A stretch of DNA of 64,000 nucleotides from Mycolicibacterium mageritense (GCF_010727475.1 NZ_AP022567.1:2418001-2482000); one strand, 5' to 3'. Shown: positions 54,025 through 63,389, counted from the first letter of the stretch. Program-made: numbers and translations. Notes: a model not told the origin generated them from the sequence alone.

Positions 54025-55553
54025 TGACCCTCGTTCTCCGATATGCCGCCCGAAGCGATCGCGGACTGGTCCGCGCCAACAACGAGGACTCGGTGTACGC
54101 CGGTGCCCGGTTACTGGCCCTCGCCGACGGCATGGGCGGGCATGCGGCCGGTGAGGTGGCGTCCCAACTGGTCATCGCCGCGCTCGCCCACCTGGACGAC
54201 GACGAACCTGGCGGGGATCTGCTCGGCAAGCTCAATGCCGCGGTCGCCGAGGGTAACTCGGCGATCGCCGCGCACGTCGAGGCCGACCCCGAACTCGACG
54301 GCATGGGAACGACGCTGACCGCGATCCTGTTCGCAGGCAGCAGGCTCGGCCTCGTGCACATCGGCGATTCGCGCGGCTACCTGCTGCGCGACGGCGAACT
54401 CACCCAGATCACCAAGGACGACACGTTCGTCCAGACCCTGGTCGACGAAGGCCGCATCACGGCCGAGGAGGCGCACAGCCACCCGCAACGTTCGCTCATC
54501 ATGCGGGCCCTGACCGGCCACGAGGTCGAGCCGACGCTCACGATGCGCGAGGCCAGGGCCGGCGACCGCTATCTGCTGTGCTCGGACGGACTGTCCGACC
54601 CGGTCAGCCAGGAGACCATCCACGAGGCGCTGCAGATCGAGGACGTGACCGAAAGCGCCGACCGACTCATCGAATTGGCCTTGCGCGGGGGCGGCCCCGA
54701 CAACGTCACCGTCGTCGTCGCCGATGTCGTCGACTACGACTACGGCCAGACGCAGCCGATCCTGGCGGGCGCGGTGTCCGGCGACGACGACCAGAGCGCC
54801 CCGCCCAACACCGCCGCGGGACGGGCGTCGGCGTTCAACCCGCGCCGCAACGAACCCAAGCGCGTGGTGCCGCAGCCCGCCGAGCCGCCACGCAAACCGC
54901 GCTCGCGGCGCCGCATCATCATCGCCGCGGTCCTCGTCGTGCTGGTGGTGCTGGCCGGTCTGGCGATCGGCCGCGAGATCATCCGCAACAACTATTATGT
55001 CGGCGAGCACAACGGCACTGTCTCGATCATGCGTGGCGTGCAGGGGTCTTTTCTCGGCCTGTCGTTGACCGAGCCCTACCGGTTGGGCTGCCTGAACGCG
55101 CGTAACGAACTCTCGCTCATCAGCGCCGACGAAGAGCGCGCGGATCTGGGTTGCCGGTTGATGGCCGTCAACGACATGCGTCCCTCCGAGCGGGCCCAGG
55201 TGGTCGCCGGGCTGCCGGGCGGAAGCCTCGACGACGCGTTCCGCCAGATCGGCGAACTGGCGCGCAGCTCGGTCCTGCCGGTGTGTGCGGCACCGCGCCC
55301 GGCCACGAGCACGTCGTCCACACCGCCACCACCGGCCACCACGACGGCGCCGTCGCCGACACCGTCCGGTGAGGCCGCACCCGAGCCGAGCGCGCGGTCC
55401 ACGGCTGCCTCGCCCCCGGCGTCCGAGGCGCCACCGACAAGCGGTGCCGCTCCTCCGCCCGCCTCGTCGCCGTCGCCGTCGCCCACCGTGACAGCCACCG
55501 CGCTGCCGCCCCCGCCACAGGAACCGGGTACGAACTGCAGGGCGGTGTCATGA
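54024..55553 (+). CDS. pstP: PstP, membrane PPM-type Ser/Thr protein phosphatase
   Basis: 509 residues. The N-terminal PP2C catalytic domain (about 1-235) contains VRANNEDSVYA, LADGMGGHAAGEVAS, GMGTTLTAI, HIGDSRGYLLRDGELTQIT, LCSDGLSDPVS and GPDNVTVVV, with the metal-binding aspartates intact. After a juxtamembrane linker, a helix (IIIAAVLVVLVVLAGLAIG, about 298-316) leads to an extracellular domain of about 100 residues and a Pro/Ser/Thr-rich tail (about 425-500). PstP reverses phosphorylation by PknA/PknB and controls cell-wall precursors and division. The ATG at 54024 lies at the end of a 26-bp tandem repeat. The stop overlaps rodA by 4 bp. The Pro-rich tail seems unusually long. Confidence 0.95.
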   Translation: MTLVLRYAARSDRGLVRANNEDSVYAGARLLALADGMGGHAAGEVASQLVIAALAHLDDDEPGGDLLGKLNAAVAEGNSAIAAHVEADPELDGMGTTLTAILFAGSRLGLVHIGDSRGYLLRDGELTQITKDDTFVQTLVDEGRITAEEAHSHPQRSLIMRALTGHEVEPTLTMREARAGDRYLLCSDGLSDPVSQETIHEALQIEDVTESADRLIELALRGGGPDNVTVVVADVVDYDYGQTQPILAGAVSGDDDQSAPPNTAAGRASAFNPRRNEPKRVVPQPAEPPRKPRSRRRIIIAAVLVVLVVLAGLAIGREIIRNNYYVGEHNGTVSIMRGVQGSFLGLSLTEPYRLGCLNARNELSLISADEERADLGCRLMAVNDMRPSERAQVVAGLPGGSLDDAFRQIGELARSSVLPVCAAPRPATSTSSTPPPPATTTAPSPTPSGEAAPEPSARSTAASPPASEAPPTSGAAPPPASSPSPSPTVTATALPPPPQEPGTNCRAVS

Positions 55554-56965
55554 CCACCCAACCCCAGTCGCCGGTTACCGTCATGCCGCCGCTACCGAAT
55601 CGGCGCAATGCGGAACTGCTTCTGCTGGGGTTCGCGGCGTTCATCACCGCCGTGGCGCTACTCATCGTCGAGGCCAACCAGGAACAGGGCCTGACCTGGG
55701 ATCTGGCCCGCTACATCGTCGGCTACCTGGCGTTGTTCGCCGCGGCCCACCTCGCGGTGCGGCGGTTCGCGCCGTACGCCGACCCGCTGCTGCTGCCCGT
55801 GGTGGCCCTGCTCAACGGGCTCGGCCTGGTGATGATCCACCGCCTCGATCTCGCCGAGGCCGGCCCGACTGCCGAGGGGCTCGGCGGCAGCGCCAACCAG
55901 CAGATGCTGTGGACACTGGTGGGTGTAGTGGCCTTCTCGTTGGTCGTGATCTTCCTGCGCGATCACCGCATGCTGGCCCGCTACGGCTACATCTGCGGGC
56001 TGACCGGCCTTGTGCTGCTTGTGATTCCGGCGCTGCTACCGACCCGGTACTCCGAGCAGTACGGCGCCAAGATCTGGATTCAGTTCCCGGGCTTTTCGAT
56101 TCAGCCCGCGGAGTTCTCCAAGATTCTGCTGCTGATCTTCTTCGCCGCGGTCCTGGTGGCCAAGCGCGACTTGTTCACCAGTGCGGGAAAGCATTTCCTC
56201 GGCATGGATCTGCCCCGCCCGCGCGACCTCGCTCCCCTGCTGTTGGCGTGGATCGCCTCGGTGGGCGTGATGATCTTCGAAAAAGACCTCGGCACTTCGC
56301 TTTTGCTGTACGCGTCGTTCTTGGTGTTGCTCTACATCGCCACCGAACGACTCAGCTGGGTGATCATCGGCCTGGCCCTGTTCGCCGTGGGAAGCCTTGT
56401 GGCGTACCAGATCTTCGGCCACGTCCGGGTGCGGGTGCAGAACTGGCTGGATCCGTTCGCCGATCCGGACGGCGCGGGTTACCAGATGGTCCAGTCCTTG
56501 TTCAGCTTCGCCACCGGCGGCATCTTCGGCACCGGGCTGGGCAACGGACAACCCGGCACCGTGCCTGCCGCGTCCACCGACTTCATCATCGCCGCGATCG
56601 GTGAGGAACTCGGATTGGTCGGCCTGGCAGGCGTTCTCATGCTGTACACCATCGTGATCATCCGGGGCCTGCGCACGGCTATCGCGGTGCGCGACAGCTT
56701 CGGGAAGCTGTTGGCGGCCGGGCTGGCCTCCACGCTGGCGATCCAGTTGTTCATCGTCGTCGGCGGTGTCACCAAGCTGATCCCGCTGACCGGCCTGACC
56801 ACGCCGTGGATGTCCTACGGCGGCTCGTCGCTGTTGGCCAACTATGTGCTGCTGGCCATCCTGGTCCGCATCTCGCATGCCGCGCGCCGACCCATCACCC
56901 CCGCGCGACCGCAGAACCCGACGCCGATCGCGACGGCCAGCACCGAGGTGATCGAGAAGGTATGA
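55550..56965 (+). CDS. rodA: RodA, SEDS-family peptidoglycan glycosyltransferase
   Basis: 471 residues, about 10-12 membrane helices. The SEDS family polymerises lipid II with a partner class B PBP. Conserved parts include QFPGFSIQPAEFSKI (about 180), MIFEKDLGTSLLLYASFLVL (about 240) with the catalytic-region Asp, and GGVTKLIPLTGLTTPWMSYG (about 405), the SEDS signature. The ATG overlaps the pstP TGA, and the TGA overlaps the pbpA ATG, so the stoichiometry of the RodA-PbpA pair is probably set by translational coupling. Confidence 0.95.
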   Translation: MTTQPQSPVTVMPPLPNRRNAELLLLGFAAFITAVALLIVEANQEQGLTWDLARYIVGYLALFAAAHLAVRRFAPYADPLLLPVVALLNGLGLVMIHRLDLAEAGPTAEGLGGSANQQMLWTLVGVVAFSLVVIFLRDHRMLARYGYICGLTGLVLLVIPALLPTRYSEQYGAKIWIQFPGFSIQPAEFSKILLLIFFAAVLVAKRDLFTSAGKHFLGMDLPRPRDLAPLLLAWIASVGVMIFEKDLGTSLLLYASFLVLLYIATERLSWVIIGLALFAVGSLVAYQIFGHVRVRVQNWLDPFADPDGAGYQMVQSLFSFATGGIFGTGLGNGQPGTVPAASTDFIIAAIGEELGLVGLAGVLMLYTIVIIRGLRTAIAVRDSFGKLLAAGLASTLAIQLFIVVGGVTKLIPLTGLTTPWMSYGGSSLLANYVLLAILVRISHAARRPITPARPQNPTPIATASTEVIEKV

Positions 56966-58437
56966 ACACTTCTCTACGCCGAGTCGCCGTCACGATCATG
57001 GTCTTGATCGTGCTGCTGTTGGCCAACGCGACCCTGACCCAGGTGTTCACGGCCGACGGTCTGCGCGCCGACCCGCGCAATCAGCGCGTGCTGCTCGACG
57101 AGTACTCACGCCAGCGCGGCCAGATCACCGCGGGCGGCCAACTGCTCGCGTACTCGGTGCCCACCGACGGCCGGTTCCGCTTCCTGCGCGTGTATCCCGA
57201 TCCACCGGCCTTCGCACCGGTCACGGGGTTCTACTCGCTGGGGTACTCCAGCACCGGGCTGGAGCGCGCCGAAGACACGGTCCTCAACGGTTCCGACGAA
57301 CGGCTGTTCGGCCGCAGGCTGGCCGACTTCTTCACAGGCCGCGACCCGCGTGGCGGCAATGTCGACACCACGATCAAGCCGCAGGTGCAGCAGGCCGCGT
57401 GGCAGGCGATGCAAGAGGGCTGCGACGGGCCGTGCAAGGGTTCGGTCGTCGCCCTCGAGCCGTCCACCGGCAAGATCCTGGCCATGGTCTCGGCACCGTC
57501 CTACGACCCCAACCTACTGGCGACCCACGACCTGAACGCGCAGGCACAGGCGTGGCAGCAGCTACGGGACTCCGCCGGCTCGCCGCTGCTGAACCGTGCC
57601 ATCGCCGAGACCTATCCCCCAGGCTCGACGTTCAAGGTGATCACCACCGCGGCCGCGTTGCAGGCCGGCGCCACCCCGGACACCCAGCTCACCGCGGCAC
57701 CCAACATCGCGCTGCCGGACAGCACCGCGACGTTGGAGAACTTCGGCGGCGCGGCGTGCGGGCCCGGGCCAACGGCGTCGCTGCGGGAGGCGTTCGCGAA
57801 GTCGTGCAACACAGCGTTCGTACAGCTCGGCATCGACACCGGCGTGGACAAGCTCAAGAGCACGGCCCAGGCCTTCGGGCTGGACTCCGCGCCGCCTGCG
57901 ATCCCGCTGCAGGTTGCCGAGTCGACCACCGGCCCGATCGACGACGGCGCAGCGCTGGGCATGTCGAGCATCGGGCAACGCGATGTCGCGCTGACCCCGT
58001 TGCAGAATGCCGTCGTGGCGGCGACGATCGCCAACGACGGCGTCGCGATGCGTCCCTACCTGGTCGACACCCTCAAGGGCCCCGACCTGGCCACCATCAG
58101 CACCACTACGCCCGTCCAAGAGCGCAGGGCGGTGTCACCCCAGGTCGCGGCTACACTAACGGACTTGATGGTCGCCGCCGAGCAGGTGACGCAGCAGAAG
58201 GGAGCCATCGCCGGCGTGCAGATCGCTTCGAAGACCGGTACGGCAGAGCACGGGACGGACCCCCGTAACACTCCGCCGCACGCCTGGTACATCGCCTTTG
58301 CACCGGCCCAGCACCCCAAGGTTGCGGTCGCGGTGCTGGTCGAGGATGGCGGCGACCGGTTGTCGGCAACCGGCGGCGCACTCGCCGCCCCAATCGGACG
58401 CGCCACGATTGCGGCGGCGCTGCGGGAGGGTTCATGA
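56962..58437 (+). CDS. pbpA: PbpA, class B penicillin-binding transpeptidase
   Basis: 491 residues. A short cytoplasmic tail and one helix (VTIMVLIVLLLANATLTQVF, about 9-28) are followed by the PBP dimer-like region and the transpeptidase domain. Active-site motifs are SxxK in PPGSTFKVITTAAA (about 222), SxN in AKSCNTAFVQL (about 278) and KTG in SKTGTAEHG (about 424). It cross-links peptidoglycan in lateral or septal growth with RodA and is phosphorylated by PknB in M. tuberculosis. The ATG at 56962 is coupled to the rodA stop; the open frame extends upstream within rodA but without PBP similarity. The pknA ATG overlaps its TGA by 4 bp. Confidence 0.95.
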   Translation: MNTSLRRVAVTIMVLIVLLLANATLTQVFTADGLRADPRNQRVLLDEYSRQRGQITAGGQLLAYSVPTDGRFRFLRVYPDPPAFAPVTGFYSLGYSSTGLERAEDTVLNGSDERLFGRRLADFFTGRDPRGGNVDTTIKPQVQQAAWQAMQEGCDGPCKGSVVALEPSTGKILAMVSAPSYDPNLLATHDLNAQAQAWQQLRDSAGSPLLNRAIAETYPPGSTFKVITTAAALQAGATPDTQLTAAPNIALPDSTATLENFGGAACGPGPTASLREAFAKSCNTAFVQLGIDTGVDKLKSTAQAFGLDSAPPAIPLQVAESTTGPIDDGAALGMSSIGQRDVALTPLQNAVVAATIANDGVAMRPYLVDTLKGPDLATISTTTPVQERRAVSPQVAATLTDLMVAAEQVTQQKGAIAGVQIASKTGTAEHGTDPRNTPPHAWYIAFAPAQHPKVAVAVLVEDGGDRLSATGGALAAPIGRATIAAALREGS

Positions 58438-59711
58438 GTCCCCGGGTCGGAGTGACGCTATCCGGTCGGTACCGGCTGCAGCGGCTCATCGCCACCGGCG
58501 GTATGGGCCAGGTGTGGGAGGCCGTCGACTCGCGGCTGGGCCGCCGCGTCGCGGTGAAGGTGCTCAAGGCCGAGTTCTCGACCGACGCCGAGTTCGTCGA
58601 ACGGTTCCGCGCCGAGGCGCGTACGGTCGCGATGCTCAACCACCCCGGCATCGCCAGCGTGTACGACTATGGCGAGACCGAACTGGACGGCGAGGGCCGC
58701 ACCGCGTATCTGGTCATGGAACTCATCAACGGGGAGCCGCTGAACTCGGTGCTCAAACGCACCGGCCGGCTGTCGCTGCGCCATGCCCTGGACATGCTCG
58801 AGCAGACCGGGCGCGCCCTGCAGGTGGCCCACACCGCGGGCCTGGTGCACCGTGATGTCAAACCCGGCAACATCCTCATCACGCCGACGGGCCAGGTGAA
58901 GCTCACCGACTTCGGCATCGCCAAAGCGGTCGACGCGGCTCCTGTGACCCAGACCGGCATGGTCATGGGCACCGCGCAGTACATCGCCCCCGAGCAGGCC
59001 CTTGGTCACGACGCCACCGCGGCCAGCGATGTCTACTCGCTGGGAGTCGTTGGCTACGAATCGGTTTCGGGCAAGCGCCCGTTCACCGGAGACGGCGCGC
59101 TGACCGTCGCCATGAAGCACATCAAGGAGACCCCGCCGCCGCTGCCCGCCGATCTGCCGCCCAACGTCCGCGAACTGATCGAGATCACCCTCGTGAAGAA
59201 CCCGGGCATGCGCTACAAGTCGGGCGGACCGTTCGCCGACGCGGTCGCTGCCGTGCGGTCCGGCCGTAGGCCCCCGCGCCCCAACCAGGCGCCCACCCTG
59301 GGCCGGGCCGCCCCGGCCGCGGTGCCGTCCGCGGCCCAGGCCCGCGCCGCCGCCGACCTCGGTGGCCGCACCCCGGTGACCGCTGCGCGGGCCAGGCCGA
59401 CCACCACCGGCCACCGTCCGCCGCCACCGCCGCGGCGCACGTTCTCGTCGGGCCAGCGCGCACTGTTGTGGGCGGCCGGCGTGCTAGGGGCGCTGGCCAT
59501 CGTCATCGCGATCTTGATCGTGCTGAACGCTCAGGACCGCAAGGAGAACAACCCCGCGCCGCCGACCGTTACGGATACGGTGACGGAGACGACGCCCTAC
59601 GAGTCGCCTGCCGCGCACGCGAGGAGCGAAACTGGCCCAGCGCTGCCCGCGCTCGGTTTCCACGAGATCGTGCCGCGGAGCCCCGCCGCACCGGAACAGA
59701 TACTGCGATGA
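58434..59711 (+). CDS. pknA: PknA, transmembrane Ser/Thr protein kinase
   Basis: 425 residues. The kinase domain (about 10-270) has GGMGQVWEAVDSRLGRRVAV (Gly loop and VAIK-type Lys), VHRDVKPGNILIT and LTDFGIAKAV, and an activation loop ending in MGTAQYIAPEQ. A Pro/Ala-rich linker precedes the membrane helix (LLWAAGVLGALAIVIAILIV, about 344-363). There are no PASTA repeats, only a short extracellular tail. PknA, with PknB, controls division and cell shape. Part of the tail (PAAHARSETG, about 392) is encoded by a copy of the 21-26 bp repeat found at the pstP start. The stop overlaps the pknB ATG. Confidence 0.95.
   Translation: MSPRVGVTLSGRYRLQRLIATGGMGQVWEAVDSRLGRRVAVKVLKAEFSTDAEFVERFRAEARTVAMLNHPGIASVYDYGETELDGEGRTAYLVMELINGEPLNSVLKRTGRLSLRHALDMLEQTGRALQVAHTAGLVHRDVKPGNILITPTGQVKLTDFGIAKAVDAAPVTQTGMVMGTAQYIAPEQALGHDATAASDVYSLGVVGYESVSGKRPFTGDGALTVAMKHIKETPPPLPADLPPNVRELIEITLVKNPGMRYKSGGPFADAVAAVRSGRRPPRPNQAPTLGRAAPAAVPSAAQARAAADLGGRTPVTAARARPTTTGHRPPPPPRRTFSSGQRALLWAAGVLGALAIVIAILIVLNAQDRKENNPAPPTVTDTVTETTPYESPAAHARSETGPALPALGFHEIVPRSPAAPEQILR
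59611..59631 (+). repeat. Third copy of the pstP-leader repeat, inside pknA
   Basis: 21 bp identical to positions 6-26 of the repeat unit at 53973-53998, read in frame in the extracellular tail of PknA. An exact 21-bp match 5.6 kb away within the same operon is unlikely by chance and suggests a small mobile or duplicating element. Confidence 0.75.
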
Positions 59712-61582
59712 CGACCCCTCAGCACCTCTCCGACCGATACGAACTCGGTGAAATTCTCGGCTTCGGCGGCATGTCCGAAGTCCATCTGGCACGCGATCAG
59801 CGGCTGCATCGTGATGTCGCGGTGAAGGTGCTGCGCGCCGACCTGGCGCGCGACCCCAGCTTTTATCTCCGGTTTCGCCGCGAGGCGCAGAACGCTGCGG
59901 CGCTGAACCACCCGGCGATCGTCGCGGTGTACGACACCGGGGAAGCCGAGACGCCCAACGGTCCGCTGCCCTACATCGTCATGGAGTACGTCGACGGCGT
60001 GACGCTGCGCGACATCGTGCACAACGACGGCCCGATCCCGCCGCGGCGAGCCATCGAGATCATCGCCGACGCGTGCCAGGCGCTGAACTTCAGCCACCAG
60101 CACGGCATCATCCACCGTGACGTCAAACCGGCCAACATCATGATCAGCAAAAACAACGCTGTGAAGGTGATGGACTTCGGGATCGCCCGCGCGCTGGCCG
60201 ACGTCAACAGTGTCACCCAGACGGCCGCCGTGATCGGCACAGCGCAGTATCTGTCACCCGAGCAGGCGCGCGGGGAGTCCGTCGACGCCCGCTCCGATGT
60301 GTACTCGCTGGGCTGCGTGCTCTACGAAATCCTCACGGGGGAGCCACCTTTCATCGGTGATTCGCCCGTCGCGGTGGCGTATCAGCATGTCCGTGAGGAT
60401 CCGGTGCCGCCGTCGAAGCGCCACGAGGGCATCTCGCCCGAACTCGACGCGGTGGTGCTCAAGGCGCTGGCCAAGAATCCCGACAACCGGTACCAGTCCG
60501 CGGCCGAGATGCGTGCCGACCTGGTGCGGGTGCACAGCGGTCAGTCGCCGGACGCGCCGAAGATCATGACCGACGCCGACCGGACGTCGATGCTGACGGC
60601 GCCGCAACCGTTCGACCGCGGCATGCCCACCGAACACATGCCGACCCAGCCGCCGGCGATCGTGCCGCGCGAGCGCAGCGCCTCGGTGGGGAAGTGGCTC
60701 ATCGCCGTCGCGGCGCTCGCGGTGCTGACAGTCGTCGTGACGGTCGCGATCAACATGATCGGCAGCAGCCCGCGCGACGTGCAGGTGCCCGACGTCAAGG
60801 GCCAGACATCCGACGACGCGATCGCCGCGCTGCAGAACCGTGGCTTCAAGACCACCATCGACCGCCAACCGAACAACTCCGTCGCGCCGGAGTTTGTGAT
60901 CGGCACCGACCCGGCCGCCAACTCCGAGGTCAGCGCGGGCGCCGAGATCACGATCAACGTCTCCACCGGTCCAGAGCAGAAGCCCATACCCGACGTGGCG
61001 GGGCTGACGCCGGCGCAGGCCAGGCAGAAGCTCAAAGATGCCGGGTTCCAGAAGACCAAGGAGACCAAGGCGTCCTCGACTCCCGAGTTCAAGGATCGCG
61101 TGGTCGCCACCGTCCCGCCGGCCAACCAGCTCTCGGCCATCACCAACGAGATCACGATCGCGGTGGGCTCGGGCCCGGAGAGTCTGCCGATACCCGACTG
61201 TGTCGGCCAGAGCGCCGACGTCTGCAAGCAGATCCTGACCGCGTCGGGTTTCCTGACCACCGTCGTCGTCGAGGTCGACAACACCGCGCCTGCGGGTCAG
61301 GTGGTCGGTACCGAGCCGCCAGCGGGTCAGTCGGTGCCGAAGGACACGCTGATCCAGATCAAGGTGTCGCGCGGCAACCAGTTCGTGATGCCCGACTTGC
61401 GCGGTCAGTTCTGGGACGACGCATACCCGCGGCTGACCGCACTCGGGTGGACCGGAGTCCTCGACAAGGGCCCGAACGTCGACAACAGCGGCCAGCGGAC
61501 CAATGCCGTCGTCACGCAGAGCCCTCAGGCAGGCACCCCGGTGAACCGGGATGCCCGGATCACGCTGAGTTTCGCGTCGTAG
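59708..61582 (+). CDS. pknB: PknB, PASTA-domain Ser/Thr protein kinase
   Basis: 624 residues. The kinase domain (about 10-275) has FGGMSEVHLARD, IIHRDVKPANIMI and VMDFGIARALA, and the activation loop SVTQTAAVIGTAQYLSPEQA with the two Thr that are autophosphorylated in homologues. The membrane helix (WLIAVAALAVLTVVVTVAI) is near 331-350. Four extracellular PASTA repeats follow, beginning VQVPDVKGQ, KPIPDVAGL, LPIPDCVGQ and FVMPDLRGQ, with a Cys pair in the third. PASTA domains bind muropeptides/lipid II. The ATG at 59708 overlaps the pknA TGA; upstream open frame overlaps pknA and is not used. The 3' end overlaps the convergent trpG by 23 bp. Confidence 0.96.
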   Translation: MTTPQHLSDRYELGEILGFGGMSEVHLARDQRLHRDVAVKVLRADLARDPSFYLRFRREAQNAAALNHPAIVAVYDTGEAETPNGPLPYIVMEYVDGVTLRDIVHNDGPIPPRRAIEIIADACQALNFSHQHGIIHRDVKPANIMISKNNAVKVMDFGIARALADVNSVTQTAAVIGTAQYLSPEQARGESVDARSDVYSLGCVLYEILTGEPPFIGDSPVAVAYQHVREDPVPPSKRHEGISPELDAVVLKALAKNPDNRYQSAAEMRADLVRVHSGQSPDAPKIMTDADRTSMLTAPQPFDRGMPTEHMPTQPPAIVPRERSASVGKWLIAVAALAVLTVVVTVAINMIGSSPRDVQVPDVKGQTSDDAIAALQNRGFKTTIDRQPNNSVAPEFVIGTDPAANSEVSAGAEITINVSTGPEQKPIPDVAGLTPAQARQKLKDAGFQKTKETKASSTPEFKDRVVATVPPANQLSAITNEITIAVGSGPESLPIPDCVGQSADVCKQILTASGFLTTVVVEVDNTAPAGQVVGTEPPAGQSVPKDTLIQIKVSRGNQFVMPDLRGQFWDDAYPRLTALGWTGVLDKGPNVDNSGQRTNAVVTQSPQAGTPVNRDARITLSFAS

Positions 61583-62234
61583 CGGCGGCTACGGCGCGGG
61601 CCACCTCGTCCTCGAGCTGCTTGACGAGCTTCTCGTCGGGCGCCTGCCCGCAGAATCCGAGCCAGTTCGCGAGCATGCGGTGCCCACCCTCGGTCAGGAT
61701 CGACTCCGGGTGGAACTGCACGCCGTGGATCGGCAACTCGGAGTGACGCACGGCCATGATGACGCCGCCGTCGGTCCTCGCGATCACCTCGAGCTCGGCA
61801 GGCACGGTGTCCGGCAGGATGGTCAGCGAGTGATAGCGCGTCGCGGTGAACGGGTCCGGAAGGCCTTGCAGCACACCGGCATCGGCGTGATGAACCACGC
61901 TGGTCTTGCCGTGCAACAGCTCGGGCGCCCGGTCCACCGTGCCGCCGAAGGCGACACCGATCGCCTGATGGCCGAGGCACACGCCGAGTAGGGGAGTGGC
62001 GTTCGCGGCGCAGGCCCGGACCAGTGGAATGGACGCACCGGCGCGTTCCGGCGTGCCGGGGCCGGGGCTGAGCAGCACACCGTCGAACTCGGCGACAGCA
62101 TGTGCGATGTCGGCCTCGGAGCCGAGGCGGGCGTCGTCGTTACGCCAGACCTGTGCGTCCACCCCGAGCTGGCCCAGATACTGCACCAGGTTGAACACGA
62201 AGCTGTCGTAATTGTCGACCACCAGAACCTGCAT
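61560..62234 (-). CDS. trpG: Anthranilate/aminodeoxychorismate synthase glutamine amidotransferase
   Basis: 224 residues, class I glutamine amidotransferase. VVDNYDSFVFNLVQYLGQLG opens the domain. LLSPGPGTPE (about 54), the nucleophile Cys in LLGVCLGHQAIG (about 84), and His/Glu in IHGVQFHPESILTEGG (about 175) are all intact. It supplies ammonia from glutamine to TrpE or PabB for tryptophan or folate synthesis. In mycobacteria this gene (Rv0013 in M. tuberculosis) is the shared TrpG/PabA and always lies next to pknB, as here. It starts 17 bp after the DUF881 gene. Confidence 0.95.
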   Translation of the reverse strand: MQVLVVDNYDSFVFNLVQYLGQLGVDAQVWRNDDARLGSEADIAHAVAEFDGVLLSPGPGTPERAGASIPLVRACAANATPLLGVCLGHQAIGVAFGGTVDRAPELLHGKTSVVHHADAGVLQGLPDPFTATRYHSLTILPDTVPAELEVIARTDGGVIMAVRHSELPIHGVQFHPESILTEGGHRMLANWLGFCGQAPDEKLVKQLEDEVARAVAAATTRNSA

Positions 62235-62251
62235 CGGCCCAGGTTACCGGG

Positions 62252-63001
62252 TTAGTAGCCGATCGGTCCTGCGGGTTTCGCGTACCGCATCCGCACGGGT
62301 TCGGTGTGCCCGACCAGATCCACCTGCGCGCGGGGCTCTTCGAGATAGCCCAGCCCGAACCGCACCACATACTGCTTGTAGAGGGTCACCAGCGGCGCGG
62401 CGGCCAGCGCGGCCTGCATGGCGGCCGGGTCACCGATGGCCGTGATGACGTAGGGCGGGCTGTACGTGCGGCCGTTGAGCAGCAGGGTGTTGCCGACACA
62501 GCGCGGCGCCGACGTGGCGATGATGCGCTGATCCTGCATCTGGATGCCTTCCGCGCCTGCGCTCCAGAGCGCGTTGAGCACGGCCTGGATGTCCTGCTGA
62601 TGCACTACGAGGTCGTCGGGTGCGGCGTCACGCGGGAACCGGCCCTGGGCGTCGCGCTGAGCGTCGTTGAGGGTGACGACTAGGCCCGGACCGCGAATGG
62701 GCTCGAGATTCGCGTCGGCCGCCAGTTGGGCGGTGCGTTCGACGATCGCGTTCAGCGCGGCGTGCGAGCTGGGGGAGCCGCCGTGGTGGCTGTCTATCTC
62801 GGTGGCCAAAGTGTCCCGTTGCGTGGTGAGCCGGTCGACCGACTGCTGGGCCTCGCGCACCAGATCGACCAGGCGCGGCGCGTCACTGCGGCGAATCTCG
62901 CCCCCGCCGGACACCCCGTGCGTCGCGGCCAGCAGGAGACCCGCGAGCAGGCACACGACGGGCACGCCGAACCGCCATCGCGAACGATCCGGTCGGTCCA
63001 T
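62252..63001 (-). CDS. DUF881-family membrane protein
   Basis: 249 residues. A signal/anchor helix (FGVPVVCLLAGLLLAATHG, about 11-29) is followed by RRSDAPRLVDLVREAQQSVD and a coiled-coil stretch (about 40-80). The DUF881 domain contains GPGLVVTLNDAQRDA (about 105) and NALWSAGAEGIQMQDQRI. It is the orthologue of Rv0012, between crgA and trpG. The family resembles a periplasmic piece of cell division or sporulation machinery, but its biochemical role is unknown. The ATG at 63001, preceded by AGGAGAG, was chosen; a longer open frame runs upstream through the crgA start. Confidence 0.88.
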   Translation of the reverse strand: MDRPDRSRWRFGVPVVCLLAGLLLAATHGVSGGGEIRRSDAPRLVDLVREAQQSVDRLTTQRDTLATEIDSHHGGSPSSHAALNAIVERTAQLAADANLEPIRGPGLVVTLNDAQRDAQGRFPRDAAPDDLVVHQQDIQAVLNALWSAGAEGIQMQDQRIIATSAPRCVGNTLLLNGRTYSPPYVITAIGDPAAMQAALAAAPLVTLYKQYVVRFGLGYLEEPRAQVDLVGHTEPVRMRYAKPAGPIGY

Positions 63002-63104
63002 CGGTTTCTCTCCTGAACGTGCAGCTACGTTAGGCTCGTGAAGCCCATTCCATATCGTCCGCTTCATCGTCGCACCATGTGACGCCGACTGTCCGAAGGT
63101 ACCC

Positions 63105-63389
63105 ATGCCCAAGTCCAAAGTCCGCAAAAAGAATGACTTCACCATCAAGCCGGTGAGCCGGACACCGGTCAAGGTCAAGGCCGGGCCGTCCAGCGTCTGG
63201 TTCGTCGCGCTGTTCATCGGTCTGATGCTGTTCGGCCTGGCCTGGCTGCTGGTGTTCCAGCTCGCCGCCACCAATCCGATCGACACGCCTTCGTTCCTTC
63301 AGTGGATGTCCGATCTCGGTCCGTGGAACTACGCGGTCGCCTTTGCTTTCATGATCACCGGTCTGTTGCTCACGATGCGCTGGCGCTGA
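63105..63389 (+). CDS. crgA: CrgA, cell division membrane protein
   Basis: 94 residues, the usual length. A basic cytoplasmic N-terminus (MPKSKVRKKNDFT) precedes two membrane helices (VWFVALFIGLMLFGLAWLLV, about 31-50, and WNYAVAFAFMITGLLLTM, about 73-90), with a short extracellular loop between. CrgA coordinates FtsZ, FtsQ, FtsI and the RodA-PBP machinery at the septum. It is divergent from the DUF881 gene, with about 100 bp between starts, as in M. tuberculosis (Rv0011c). Confidence 0.95.
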   Translation: MPKSKVRKKNDFTIKPVSRTPVKVKAGPSSVWFVALFIGLMLFGLAWLLVFQLAATNPIDTPSFLQWMSDLGPWNYAVAFAFMITGLLLTMRWR

